Under the pieces are notes generated by a model that worked only from the letters and a program-made list of their open reading frames with translations, made no database searches and was not told where the DNA came from. The translations under genes and the position numbers were made by a program. A stretch of 64,000 nucleotides of DNA from UBA4416 sp048498515 (GTDB taxonomy: Bacteria; Bacteroidota; Bacteroidia; B-17B0; Aurantibacillaceae). Below are positions 54,759 through 63,901 of the stretch, one piece after another (position 1 is the stretch's first letter; each line of letters opens with the position of its first letter). The stretch spans positions 1-64,000 of the forward strand of contig JBEHXV010000004.1 in NCBI GenBank assembly GCA_048498515.1. Direction: 5' to 3'.

Positions 54759-54791
54759 AGACCTGTCAGGTTTATAAAATCTGACAGATCT
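54759..54791. repeat. Imperfect palindrome AGACCTGTCAG / CTGACAGATCT
   Basis: 11-bp arms, one mismatch, in the gap before purK. GACCTGTCAG-type palindromes recur in Bacteroidota intergenic DNA. Confidence 0.5.
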
Positions 54792-54820
54792 AAATCCTAA
54801 AAAATAGTTACCTTTAATCC

Positions 54821-55963
54821 GTGACTTACTTTCAACCTGATAAACTAAAGATCGGCGTGCTGGGCGGTGGCCAGCTGGGGCGCATGATGATTCAAAGCGC
54901 CATTAACTACAACCTGTACATTTGCTGTTTAGACCCCGACGCCAATGCCCCCTGCAAAGCCATTGCCAATGAATTTACCAAAGGCAGTTTAACCGATTAT
55001 GATACGGTTTATAAATTTGGCAAGGATAAAGACATCATTACCATTGAAATTGAGAATGTTAATGTAGAGGCCTTAAAAGCCCTTCAGAAAGAAGGAAAAA
55101 AAGTATTTCCTCAACCCGAGGTAATCGAGATCATTAAAGACAAGGGCTTGCAAAAAATGTTCTATCAACGAAATGATATCCCGAGTCCCGACTTTTTTTT
55201 AGTAGAGAACAAAGCGCAGATAGATAAGTATAAAGACTTTTTTCCCTTTTTTCAAAAACTGCGCACGGGCGGTTACGATGGCAAAGGTGTGGTAAAACTT
55301 GGCCACCCGCATAAAATTGACCATGCTTTTGAAGCGCCGAGCGTACTGGAAAGACTGGTTGATTTTGATAAGGAAATCTCTGTGATTGTTGCACGCAATG
55401 AAAGCGGTGAAACAAAATGCTTTCCGGCTGTTGAGTGCGAGTTTAATCCGGAGGCTAACCTGGTAGAGTTTTTATTTTCGCCGGCCAATATTAAAAAGGG
55501 AGTAGAAAAACAAGCCTATGACATTGCCGTTAAAGTGGCCGAGAAATTAAATATTGTTGGCATACTGGCAGTAGAATTGTTTGTAACCAAAGATGGAAAA
55601 GTATTGGTGAATGAAGTGGCGCCAAGGCCTCATAACAGCGGTCATCACAGCATTGAGGCTAATTTTACCTCGCAGTTCGAGCAGCATCTTCGCGCCATTT
55701 TAAATTTACCCCTGGGTGATACCGGCATTTTAAAACCGGCTGTGATGATAAACCTGCTTGGCGAAAAAGGTTACGAAGGCAATGCCAAATACGAAGGCCT
55801 TACCGACGCGATAAAATACAAAGGTGTATACATTCATTTGTATGGCAAAAAAACAACCAAACCGTTCCGTAAAATGGGCCATGTAACCATAGTGGATGAT
55901 GACCTGGGCCTTGCAAAAAAGAAAGCGATCACGGTAAAGGATTTGATTAAAATAGTAAGTTAA
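54821..55963 (+). CDS. purK: 5-(carboxyamino)imidazole ribonucleotide synthase
   Basis: 380 residues. ATP-grasp enzyme: N-terminal GVLGGGQLGRM, FFPFFQKLRTGGYDGKGV, and C-terminal VNEVAPRPHNSGHHSIEA. It carboxylates AIR with bicarbonate and ATP to N5-CAIR in purine synthesis. GTG start, since no ATG precedes GVLGGG. PurE, the next enzyme, follows after 74 bp. Confidence 0.95.
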   Translation: MTYFQPDKLKIGVLGGGQLGRMMIQSAINYNLYICCLDPDANAPCKAIANEFTKGSLTDYDTVYKFGKDKDIITIEIENVNVEALKALQKEGKKVFPQPEVIEIIKDKGLQKMFYQRNDIPSPDFFLVENKAQIDKYKDFFPFFQKLRTGGYDGKGVVKLGHPHKIDHAFEAPSVLERLVDFDKEISVIVARNESGETKCFPAVECEFNPEANLVEFLFSPANIKKGVEKQAYDIAVKVAEKLNIVGILAVELFVTKDGKVLVNEVAPRPHNSGHHSIEANFTSQFEQHLRAILNLPLGDTGILKPAVMINLLGEKGYEGNAKYEGLTDAIKYKGVYIHLYGKKTTKPFRKMGHVTIVDDDLGLAKKKAITVKDLIKIVS

Positions 55964-56037
55964 ATGATTATGCATTTTGTACGAATATCGTATTGATTCG
56001 TAATCATCAAATAAGAAACACTAAATATTACAGCAAG

Positions 56038-56517
56038 ATGATAGGCATTATTATGGGAAGCAGTAGCGACCTCAACATCATGAACGAGGCGGCAGAGTTT
56101 TTAAAAAAATTAAACATCCCTCACGAGGTCACCATCGTGTCGGCGCACCGCACACCTGAGCGCATGTTCGATTACGCGAAGAACGCACATGCCAAAGGCA
56201 TTAAAGTTATTATTGCCGGTGCAGGGGGCGCGGCGCATTTGCCGGGCATGGTAGCTTCGCTAACCACTTTACCTGTCATTGGCGTTCCTATTAAATCAAG
56301 CAACTCTATCGATGGCTGGGATTCCATGCTGTCTATCCTGCAAATGCCAAACGGCGTACCGGTAGCTACCGTTGCGGTGAATGCGGCTCAAAACGCGGGA
56401 ATACTGGCAGCGCAAATATTAGGTACCAGTGATGCTAAAATTTCAGATCAATTGATCTCTTTTAAAGAAGAGCTGAAAGAAAAAGTGATGAAGAGTTTAA
56501 GCGAGATCAAAAAATAG
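56038..56517 (+). CDS. purE: 5-(carboxyamino)imidazole ribonucleotide mutase
   Basis: 159 residues, class I PurE: IIMGSSSDLNIMNEAAEFL, SAHRTPERMF, GAGGAAHLPGMVASLTTLPV and GVPIKSS. It moves the carboxyl group to make CAIR. The ATG at 56038 is chosen; the in-frame TTG at 55993 only adds residues before MIGIIMGSS. Confidence 0.96.
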   Translation: MIGIIMGSSSDLNIMNEAAEFLKKLNIPHEVTIVSAHRTPERMFDYAKNAHAKGIKVIIAGAGGAAHLPGMVASLTTLPVIGVPIKSSNSIDGWDSMLSILQMPNGVPVATVAVNAAQNAGILAAQILGTSDAKISDQLISFKEELKEKVMKSLSEIKK

Positions 56518-56587
56518 ATTATCAATTATAGATGGCCTATTGCTGATCCGGGTTATATGAAGAACTGTATGAAATCCTCTTCTATTT

Positions 56588-57004
56588 TTAAGGTTTAATA
56601 ACGATCGGTCTATCTGGTAATATAACTGTCTTCGTTTCTCCTTCGCCATCTGTGCAATTAATGATACAGCGTTTAATAATAAATGTTCCACCGTTCTCAA
56701 ACTTTTTTAATGTAGTAAGGTCTATCTGATTACCATTTATGATTTTTTTATCATCTATTGTTTCTAATTCAAACGACTGAACAACTGCCTTTGAATTATA
56801 ACTGCAATTTAAAAACATCACATGAAGGCTATGAGAATTCAATAGGCTTTTATAGCTAACCGTATCTCCGTGTCTGATAATGCCAAGCATTACACCCAAA
56901 TTATCGCAACAGGTGTTTTTTTCAATTTTAATTTTTGCTTGAGAAATTACGAGGTTTGAAAACAGGGCTATAAAAGAAATTGTTATTAATGTGTGTCTTC
57001 TCAT
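56588..57004 (-). CDS. Small secreted protein, possibly GldM/PorM C-domain-like
   Basis: 138 residues: signal peptide (MRRHTLITISFIALFSNLVIS) and one beta-rich domain (FELETIDDKKIINGNQIDLT, ENGGTFIIKRCIINC). The last part resembles the C-terminal domain of the T9SS core protein PorM/GldM, but weakly. Four cysteines suggest two disulphides. Starts ~10 bp past porT on the same strand. A longer start at 57025 would overlap porT. Confidence 0.55.
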   Translation of the reverse strand: MRRHTLITISFIALFSNLVISQAKIKIEKNTCCDNLGVMLGIIRHGDTVSYKSLLNSHSLHVMFLNCSYNSKAVVQSFELETIDDKKIINGNQIDLTTLKKFENGGTFIIKRCIINCTDGEGETKTVILPDRPIVIKP

Positions 57005-57014
57005 CAGGATATGT

Positions 57015-57770
57015 CTAACCCTCAAAAGTCACCGAAAAGATCACCATACGCGAATTGACCTTATTAATGCTATTGGTAAAAATATTATTGAGCGGTTGTA
57101 TGAGGTTCTTTGTTCCCTGTAAGAGTTTCACTTCCAGCCCAAGTTTAAAATACATCAGGTAAAAATCAACGCCGGCTCCACCGCTATAAAAAAAGTCGTC
57201 GCGCTTTAACTGCACAGCATCTTCCAATTGGTTGGCACCGCCTGCACCAGCTGTAGGTTTTTTCTTCGAAACAAGATCGAGGGTATAACCTCCACCCACA
57301 ATCACATAGGCGCCAAAATTGTCGAGGCGTTTGGATTGTAGCTTGAGTTCCAGCGGGAAGATCAGGAACGTTGATTCCACGCTTTTTTTATACAGCTTCA
57401 CACTATCCCGATTGGCGTTTTGCATCGTATAATCAAGGCTCCGTGACGCAAAACTAATGTTAGGCGTAAAACGTAAGCGTAAATACTCATGCAGCCTGAA
57501 ATCGGAAATAATACCAATGGCAAAACCCGGATCGGATTTGGTGTAAATCGTTTTCATTCCGTAAGTCACGCCACCGATCACTGTATCGGGAAAGGCCGAA
57601 TTTTTTACGGTATGGATCCTGAAATCGGTTTTATTGTAGGCCAGCGAAAAGCCAAAGTGCATTTTGTTCTTGTAAAACTTCGGTAAGTTAACCCCACTCT
57701 CCTCCTTATGCTGAGCCATGCCCTGCAAAACCATCAGGCAAAAAAACAGTATGTGGGCTAATTTTTTCAA
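57015..57770 (-). CDS. porT: PorT-family T9SS outer membrane barrel protein
   Basis: 251 residues. Signal peptide (LAHILFFCLMVLQGMAQ) and an eight-strand barrel pattern: NKMHFGFSLAYNKTDFRIH, DPGFAIGIISDFRLHEYLRL, RFTPNISFASRSLDYTM, FYLMYFKLGLEVKLLQG. These match PorT as I know it, a protein needed for T9SS function in Porphyromonas. The sorting-domain proteins in this window would be its clients. Downstream of lspA by 34 bp. Confidence 0.8.
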   Translation of the reverse strand: MKKLAHILFFCLMVLQGMAQHKEESGVNLPKFYKNKMHFGFSLAYNKTDFRIHTVKNSAFPDTVIGGVTYGMKTIYTKSDPGFAIGIISDFRLHEYLRLRFTPNISFASRSLDYTMQNANRDSVKLYKKSVESTFLIFPLELKLQSKRLDNFGAYVIVGGGYTLDLVSKKKPTAGAGGANQLEDAVQLKRDDFFYSGGAGVDFYLMYFKLGLEVKLLQGTKNLIQPLNNIFTNSINKVNSRMVIFSVTFEG

Positions 57771-57804
57771 CTATACTGAAAACGGGATTTTTAAGATTTT
57801 AGTA

Positions 57805-58464
57805 TCAGGAAACCGGTGTTTCTGTGCTGTTATTTTCTGGGACAACGGACTCTTCGGTTTTTTTAGGTTTAAAGAATGGTTTTTGGAACACAAGGATAAT
57901 GCCCACCCCAAAAGAAATGGCCATATCGGCAAAATTAAATATGGCGCTAAAGAACTCAAAATCCTCACCACCCCAAATGGGGACCCAGTCCGGAAATTTT
58001 CCGTGATAAATAGGGAAATAGAACATATCAACCACCGATCCTTGTAAAAATCCTGCATAACCGCCTTCTGCAGGAAGGAATTGAGCCACCTGGTACTCGC
58101 TGGAATTGAAAAGCAATCCGTAAAATGCCGAATCGAGGATGTTTCCTAAAGCCCCGGCAACAATAAGGGCTACGCATATAATAAATCCTTTATGCTCTTT
58201 ATCATCCACTATTTTTTTAATGTAAAAAGCACCTGCAATCACCGCTACCACCCTGAACAAGCTAAGCGCCATTTTACCATAATTGCCGCCAAACTCCAGG
58301 CCAAAGGCCATTCCTTTATTCTCGGTGAACATGATCCTGAACCAGTCGAAAACACGAGAAACTTCACCTATAGGATAATTTGATTTAATGTATAATTTAA
58401 TACACTGATCTATGAACAATACTGCAAAAACAGTAATTATAGGTAGTTTGTATTTTTTAAGCAT
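57805..58464 (-). CDS. lspA: Lipoprotein signal peptidase (signal peptidase II)
   Basis: 219 residues with four membrane helices and the aspartyl-protease motifs FTENKGMAFG, GALGNILDS (usually GNxxDR; here DS) and FNFADMAI. It removes the signal peptide of the many lipoproteins seen here. The insert SSEYQVAQFLPAEGG between helices is typical of Bacteroidota. Start MLKKYK at 58464 is preferred over an upstream in-frame one at 58497. Confidence 0.94.
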   Translation of the reverse strand: MLKKYKLPIITVFAVLFIDQCIKLYIKSNYPIGEVSRVFDWFRIMFTENKGMAFGLEFGGNYGKMALSLFRVVAVIAGAFYIKKIVDDKEHKGFIICVALIVAGALGNILDSAFYGLLFNSSEYQVAQFLPAEGGYAGFLQGSVVDMFYFPIYHGKFPDWVPIWGGEDFEFFSAIFNFADMAISFGVGIILVFQKPFFKPKKTEESVVPENNSTETPVS

Positions 58465-58532
58465 AACGCCTGTAAAAACAAAAAAGGTTACCCGCAAAGA
58501 TAACCTTTTATTTTAGTTAGGTTCAAAATCAA

Positions 58533-59771
58533 TTAATTTGCCTGGTTCAGTTTTGCATCAATTCCCAAAGTGGCATGTGGCACCGAACGTAAGCGCTCCT
58601 TAGGGATCAGTTTCCCGGTAACACGGCAAATACCATAGGTTTTATTTTCAATGCGCATCAAGGCATTCTTTAAATTCACAATGTATTTTTCCTGGCGAAC
58701 CGCCAGTTGCGCGGTTTCTTCTTTTGACAATACATCCGATCCATCTTCCAGTAATTTAAAAGAAGGTGATGTGTCGTCTGTACCATGATTATCGGCATTG
58801 GATAGGGTTTGTTTTAACAAATCGTAATCTGTTTGCGCTTCTTTTAATTTTTCGATAATCAGTTCTTTAAATTCCAATAATTCCTTATCCGAATAGCGGC
58901 TACGGTCGTCTTTCGTATTCACAAAAGGTTTTGGCTGCGCGGCCTGCGGTTTTTTGATCAAAGGTTTTGTAATATCAATGTGTAAAGGACGGTTACGGAT
59001 GTATGATTCTGAGCCTGTTGAACGACCTTCATTCTTTTTCCTACGGCCACGACCACGTTTTTCAGGGATCTCATCATCGTCATCGTCATCCAATGGAACT
59101 CCTCCTCCTTCAAGGTCCAGTACCGGTGCTTCATCCAGATCAACTACAGCGTCGTCATCATCTTCTGGTTTTTCATAATCATCTTTTACATCCACATCCG
59201 AATCATCATCCTCTTCTTCCTCCAATTCTATATCATCTTCTTCATCATCATCCGAACGTTTGCCTTTTTTAGAAGGTTTAGCCGCTTTTTTAGAAGCTTT
59301 CGCTCCTTTTTTTGCAACCGCGTCAATTGGTTTACCAACTGTTTTTGTCACGACTTGTCGTGATGCTATTTCTTTAACTGCCTTTTTTGTTTCAACTTTC
59401 TTAGCCGGCTTAGCTGCTGCTTTTGCAACAGGCTTGGCTGGCTTTGCAGCGGGTTTACTTACTTTTTTAGGTGCAGGTTTACTTGCTTTTGGTGCTGGCT
59501 TTGCAGCCTTTTTTGCGGGAACTTTAGTCACTGGTTTAGGTGCGGGTTTTTTAACAGCAGCTTTTTTAGCCACCGGTTTAGGTGCAGGTTTTTTGGCAAC
59601 AGCTTTTTTAGCTGCTGGTTTTGGCGCAGGTTTTTTAACCGCCTTTTTAGGAGCCGGTTTTACAACTTTTTTAGGAGCTGGTTTAGCCGCTTTTTTAGCT
59701 GGCTTTGCAGCAGCTTTTTTTGGTGCCGGTTTAGCGGCTTTTTTCGCGGGTTTCACAATTTTCTTTGCCAT
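58533..59771 (-). CDS. Histone-H1-like tail fused to a DksA/TraR-type protein
   Basis: 412 residues. Residues 1-~165 consist of Lys/Ala/Pro repeats (PAKKAAKPAPKKA, KKPAPKPVAKK) like eukaryotic H1 or HctB tails. An acidic tract (~170-230, EEDDIELEEEEDDDSD) follows, then a GRGRRKK basic patch. The last ~125 residues are a TraR/DksA coiled-coil and finger (YSDKELLEFKELIIEKLKEA, YGICRVTGKLIPKERLRSVP). The zinc finger has a single Cys, as often in this phylum. Such C-terminal parts are usually ~130-residue proteins by themselves. It sits 13 bp after ileS. Confidence 0.82.
   Translation of the reverse strand: MAKKIVKPAKKAAKPAPKKAAAKPAKKAAKPAPKKVVKPAPKKAVKKPAPKPAAKKAVAKKPAPKPVAKKAAVKKPAPKPVTKVPAKKAAKPAPKASKPAPKKVSKPAAKPAKPVAKAAAKPAKKVETKKAVKEIASRQVVTKTVGKPIDAVAKKGAKASKKAAKPSKKGKRSDDDEEDDIELEEEEDDDSDVDVKDDYEKPEDDDDAVVDLDEAPVLDLEGGGVPLDDDDDDEIPEKRGRGRRKKNEGRSTGSESYIRNRPLHIDITKPLIKKPQAAQPKPFVNTKDDRSRYSDKELLEFKELIIEKLKEAQTDYDLLKQTLSNADNHGTDDTSPSFKLLEDGSDVLSKEETAQLAVRQEKYIVNLKNALMRIENKTYGICRVTGKLIPKERLRSVPHATLGIDAKLNQAN
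59348..59363. repeat. 16-bp palindrome TCACGACTTGTCGTGA inside the H1-DksA gene
   Basis: Second copy of the palindrome found at 27496-27511. Here it is coding (ASRQVVTK) in the linker after the H1-like tail. Confidence 0.6.
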
Positions 59772-59784
59772 AACTTATTTAAAA

Positions 59785-62700
59785 TTAATTTAATTTTTCA
59801 ATAGAAATAAGGGTAGATACCAATTCGTCCACTTCGACAGAACTTGCGGTGGCCGGGGACAAATTTTGCACCACCTGTAAATCTCCCGTCAAAGTTTCGG
59901 CGCAAATATAGCTTAAATTATTCTGAATGGCCGTATTCAGGGCATCATTTTGTTGAATTTTAACCAAAATCTTGTCGGTTACATCCAAACCACTGTCTTT
60001 TCGCAGGTTCTGGATGCGGTTTACCAGTTCCCTGGCCAATCCTTCTTCTTTCAGGGAATCGGTCAGTGTAATGTCCAAGGCTACGGTTATTTGCCCGCTA
60101 TTGGCCACTTTCCAGCCCGGAATGTCAACCGGGATAATCTCCACATCTTCCGGCTCCAAAACAATCTCTTCGCCTTCCAGATTCATCTTAAACAGGCCCG
60201 TTTTTTCAATTTCTGAAATAATCAATGGACCATGGTCGTTGGCATAAGCCTGAACGGTTTTCATGTGCTTGCCGCATTTTTTGCCCAATGTTTTAAAATT
60301 CAGCTTCAGGTTCTTTACGATATGGGCTTCCTCTTCGGTCACAAACTCCAATTCTTTCACGTTCACCTCAGCAAGGATAATATCCTTTACCGCTTCCACA
60401 TGCTGGCGGAATTCATTATCCAAAATTGGGATACGGATGGTTTGCAGAGGCTGACGAACCCTTAGGTTCTCTTTTTTGCGGATGGACAGGATCATAGAAG
60501 AAATTTTCTGAGCCATTTCCATGCGTTTTTCCAAAGCCGGATCAATGATGCCCGTATTTACTTTCGGATAATTACTTAAATGAACTGAATCAACCGTATC
60601 GGTTGAGTCGTTTAAGTTCTGATACAACCAATCGGCAAAGAATGGCGCTATTGGGCTCATTAATTGCGACAGGGTATTGAGGCATTCGAATAAGGTTTCG
60701 TAAGCGGCTTTCTTATCCTCGCTCATGTCGCCTTTCCAGAAACGGCGACGCGACAGGCGGATATACCAGTTACTCAAGTGTTCGTCCACAAATTCTTCGA
60801 TATAACGGGCCGCTTTGTGTGGTTCAAAGGTTTCATATTGTTCGGTCACGTCTTTTACCAGTGAGTTCAGCTTCGATAAGATCCAGCGGTCAAGCTCGGA
60901 ACGTTTACTAACATTTACCGTATGACCCATATCAACTACAAAATTATCCACGTTGGCATACAGGGCAAAGAAACCGTAAGTATTGTATAAGGTACCGAAC
61001 AACTTACGCTGCACTTCACTAATACCTTCCTTATCAAACTTCAGGTTGTCCCACGGTGCGGCATTGGCAATCATGTACCAGCGGGTAGCATCGGCGCCAT
61101 ATTGTTCAATGGTCTCAAACGGGTCAACCGCATTGCCTAAACGCTTGCTCATTTTGTTGCCATTCTTGTCCAACACCAGTCCGTTGGATACCACATTTTT
61201 ATAGGCCACCGAATCAAAATTCATGGTAGCAATAGCATGTAAAGTAAAGAACCAGCCACGCGTCTGGTCAACACCCTCGGCAATAAAATCGGCCGGGTAA
61301 TATTTTTTTCCGTCAATCAGTTCCTTATTCTCAAACGGGTAATGCACCTGCGCGTAAGGCATGGCGCCCGAGTCGAACCACACATCAATTAAATCAGGTT
61401 CGCGGAATAATTTTTTACCGTTCTTCTCCAGCACAATGTTGTCGGCATAAGGCTTATGTAAATCGAAAGTATTGTAATTTTCATCAGAGAAATTTCCAGG
61501 CACAAATTTGCCCAGGGGATTCTCTGTCATAGTGCCTTTTGCTACCGCGTTATCAATCTGGTTTTTCAGCTCTTCGGCACTGCCAATTACCAGCTGTTCT
61601 GTGCGGTCTTCGCTGGTCCAGATAGGAATTGGGATGCCCCAGAAACGGGAACGCGACAGGTTCCAGTCATTTAAATTCTCTAACCAATTGCCAAAACGGC
61701 CCGTACCGGTTGCTTCGGGTTTCCAGTTAATGGTTTTGTTCAGTTCGATCATGCGGTCCTTCATGGCCGTTGAGCGGATGAACCAGGAATCTAACGGATA
61801 ATACAATACCGGCTTATCGGTACGCCAGCAATGCGGGTAACTGTGTTCGTAAGTTTCTTTCTTAAATAATTTGCCTTCTTCCTGCAGTTTCAAAACGATT
61901 CGTTCATCCACACTCAAGTAAGCTTTCAGTTCTTTTATTTTATGATTGGCTTCCAGGATTTGTTTTTGTTTTTCAAATTCCGCCTGCTTCTCGGCATCGG
62001 TGTGGTAGGCTTCTTTCACATATTCCTCGCCATATAAAAAGATGCCGTCTTTTACTTCAGGTAAAAAACGTCCGCGTTTATCAACCAGTGTTAAAGAACC
62101 AATTCCATTTTGTTTGGCCACTCTAAAATCGTCAGCACCAAAGCTTGGCGCAATGTGCACAATGCCTGTGCCGTCGGTAGTAGTAACAAAATCGCCCACA
62201 ATTACTTTAAAGGCATCGCCCTCGGGTTGAACAAAGGGCAATAATTGCTCATATGAAATGCCGGCCAGTTCAGAGCCTTTGGCATGACCTACCAGTTTAA
62301 AAGGAATGTTCTTATCTCCCGCTTTATAATCTTCAAACTTAAGATCGGTGTGCTTTTCAGAAAAATATTTATTCAGCAGATCTTTTGCCAGTATAACGGT
62401 TTGCGGTGTACCATTGAAAGGATTAAAGCTTTCAACAAATACATATTCAATGTCCTTACCAACCGCAAGGGCTGTGTTCGACGGGAGGGTCCATGGTGTG
62501 GTGGTCCAGGCGAGGAAAAACAAGTCGGCAGTGTGCAGATGCCAGTTTGGCAGTTTAGCTTTTAACACTGCCAACTGCTCACTGCCTACTTTAAACTGGG
62601 CAACTGCAGTTCTATCTTTTACATCTCTGTAACAACCCGGCTGGTTCAATTCGTGCGACGACAGGCCTGTTCCCGCTGCCGGTGAGTAAGGCTGAATGGT

Positions 62701-63246
62701 GTATCCTTTGTACAATAAATCTTTCTTCGATAAGTTTTGTAACAGCCACCAAACGCTTTCAATGTATTTATTGTCGTAGGTGATATAAGGGTCGCTCATG
62801 TCAACCCAATAGCCCATTTTAGCTGTTACGTCTTCCCATTTATCGGTATATTTCATCACCTCCTTACGGCAGGCTTTGTTATAATCCTCAACCGAAATAA
62901 ATTTCGGGCTGTTAGGATTTCCGATGTCTTCTTTCGTGATCCCTAATGACTTTTCTACGCCCAGCTCAATTGGCAATCCATGTGTATCCCAACCGGCCTT
63001 GCGTTTTACCTGGAATCCCTGCAGTGTTTTGTACCGGCAAAATATGTCCTTAATGGTACGGGCCATCACGTGGTGAATACCGGGCATACCATTGGCGCTT
63101 GGTGGACCTTCATAAAACACCCATGGTGTTTTTCCTTCGCGGGTAGAAATGGATTTGGCGAAGGTGTCTTTCTCGTTCCAGTATTGTAAAATGTCTTTAC
63201 TTATTTGCGATAAGTTTAACTGACTGTATGTTGGGTACTTTTTCAT
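59785..63246 (-). CDS. ileS: Isoleucyl-tRNA synthetase, type 2
   Basis: 1153 residues. HIGH-like region GPPSANGMPGIHHVMART, the editing domain (TTTDGTGIVHIAPSFGADDF), and KMSKRLGN. Length and form match the IleRS2 type, as in eukaryotes, which resists mupirocin. It charges tRNA-Ile and edits valine. Start at 63246 (MKKYPTYSQ); upstream in-frame GTGs fall inside the flanking repeat. The gene heads the ileS - H1/DksA - lspA - porT run. Confidence 0.97.
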   Translation of the reverse strand: MKKYPTYSQLNLSQISKDILQYWNEKDTFAKSISTREGKTPWVFYEGPPSANGMPGIHHVMARTIKDIFCRYKTLQGFQVKRKAGWDTHGLPIELGVEKSLGITKEDIGNPNSPKFISVEDYNKACRKEVMKYTDKWEDVTAKMGYWVDMSDPYITYDNKYIESVWWLLQNLSKKDLLYKGYTIQPYSPAAGTGLSSHELNQPGCYRDVKDRTAVAQFKVGSEQLAVLKAKLPNWHLHTADLFFLAWTTTPWTLPSNTALAVGKDIEYVFVESFNPFNGTPQTVILAKDLLNKYFSEKHTDLKFEDYKAGDKNIPFKLVGHAKGSELAGISYEQLLPFVQPEGDAFKVIVGDFVTTTDGTGIVHIAPSFGADDFRVAKQNGIGSLTLVDKRGRFLPEVKDGIFLYGEEYVKEAYHTDAEKQAEFEKQKQILEANHKIKELKAYLSVDERIVLKLQEEGKLFKKETYEHSYPHCWRTDKPVLYYPLDSWFIRSTAMKDRMIELNKTINWKPEATGTGRFGNWLENLNDWNLSRSRFWGIPIPIWTSEDRTEQLVIGSAEELKNQIDNAVAKGTMTENPLGKFVPGNFSDENYNTFDLHKPYADNIVLEKNGKKLFREPDLIDVWFDSGAMPYAQVHYPFENKELIDGKKYYPADFIAEGVDQTRGWFFTLHAIATMNFDSVAYKNVVSNGLVLDKNGNKMSKRLGNAVDPFETIEQYGADATRWYMIANAAPWDNLKFDKEGISEVQRKLFGTLYNTYGFFALYANVDNFVVDMGHTVNVSKRSELDRWILSKLNSLVKDVTEQYETFEPHKAARYIEEFVDEHLSNWYIRLSRRRFWKGDMSEDKKAAYETLFECLNTLSQLMSPIAPFFADWLYQNLNDSTDTVDSVHLSNYPKVNTGIIDPALEKRMEMAQKISSMILSIRKKENLRVRQPLQTIRIPILDNEFRQHVEAVKDIILAEVNVKELEFVTEEEAHIVKNLKLNFKTLGKKCGKHMKTVQAYANDHGPLIISEIEKTGLFKMNLEGEEIVLEPEDVEIIPVDIPGWKVANSGQITVALDITLTDSLKEEGLARELVNRIQNLRKDSGLDVTDKILVKIQQNDALNTAIQNNLSYICAETLTGDLQVVQNLSPATASSVEVDELVSTLISIEKLN

Positions 63247-63253
63247 TTTTTTT

Positions 63254-63321
63254 CTCACCACAGAGGCACAGAGACCACAGAGGATTTTTTTGTTTTATTT
63301 TCTCACCACAGAGACACAAAG
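63254..63321. repeat. Left CACCACAGAGGCACAGAG repeats (two copies)
   Basis: CTCACCACAGAGGCACAGAG at 63254-63273 and a degenerate second copy at 63302-63321, both in the same orientation, between the GxxExxY gene and ileS. The first touches the ileS leader. Confidence 0.75.
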
Positions 63322-63350
63322 TCACAGAGGTTAGTTTTGAAATATATTGT

Positions 63351-63743
63351 TTATTTATCGTAGCCCTGAATTATTCTATGGAAACCATTCTTTAATAAAG
63401 GGGAATTAAAGTTAATTAAAAATCCAAGCCTTTTGTTGGCCAGCTTCAAATAAGTAATGAGCTGGGCTTTATGAATTGGCATTATTGTTTCAACCGATTT
63501 TAACTCCAGAATAAACTCATCTTCCACTAAAATATCTATCACGTAATTCTGGTCTAAAATCAATTCTTTATAAATTATGGGTAATCTTATCTGACCTTCC
63601 GCTTTGATTCCCCTCAACTCAAACTCTTTCAGTAAGCATGCTTCATAAGTAGATTCCAGAAGACCAGGGCCGAGGTTTTTGTGAACCTCAATACAAGCAT
63701 CTAAAATTTCTGCGGTGATCGTATTACGCACTACTTTTTCCAT
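63351..63743 (-). CDS. GxxExxY protein
   Basis: 130 residues with the family signature NLGPGLLESTYEACL (GLLESTY = GxxExxY), ELKSVETI and QLITYLKL. The core DILVEDEFILELK is PD-(D/E)XK-nuclease-like. Function is not settled; it is often found as a solitary, patchily distributed gene. Flanked by an inverted pair of CACCACAGAGG repeats, which suggests it moved in as a small cassette. Confidence 0.88.
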   Translation of the reverse strand: MEKVVRNTITAEILDACIEVHKNLGPGLLESTYEACLLKEFELRGIKAEGQIRLPIIYKELILDQNYVIDILVEDEFILELKSVETIMPIHKAQLITYLKLANKRLGFLINFNSPLLKNGFHRIIQGYDK

Positions 63744-63760
63744 AAATTTTTCTCCGTGCC

Positions 63761-63780
63761 CTCCGTGCCTCTGTGGTGAG
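63761..63780. repeat. Right inverted copy of the CACCACAGAGG repeat
   Basis: The complement of 63761-63780 reads CTCACCACAGAGGCACGGAG, 19 of 20 bases like the copy at 63254-63273, in opposite orientation. A related half-unit (TCTCCGTGCC) precedes it at 63751. Confidence 0.8.
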
Positions 63781-63901
63781 TTTTTCGGAGAGCGAATTTA
63801 CGAAAAAATTGCATGGTAATTAAACCTTTGGCCCTAAAAGGGGTCTTAGTTCCGTTCCATAATCCAATTTAATTTATAACTTTAATTAAAATTTCAATCT
63901 C

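Noticed and set aside
58533..59771. Tandem DNA repeats as a possible CRISPR or satellite
   Set aside because: They are coding Lys/Ala/Pro repeats in one frame without spacers.
59260..59793. Plus-strand Ala/Gly/Phe-rich frame (177 residues)
   Set aside because: Mirror image of the Lys/Ala/Pro repeats of the H1-like gene; composition artefact.
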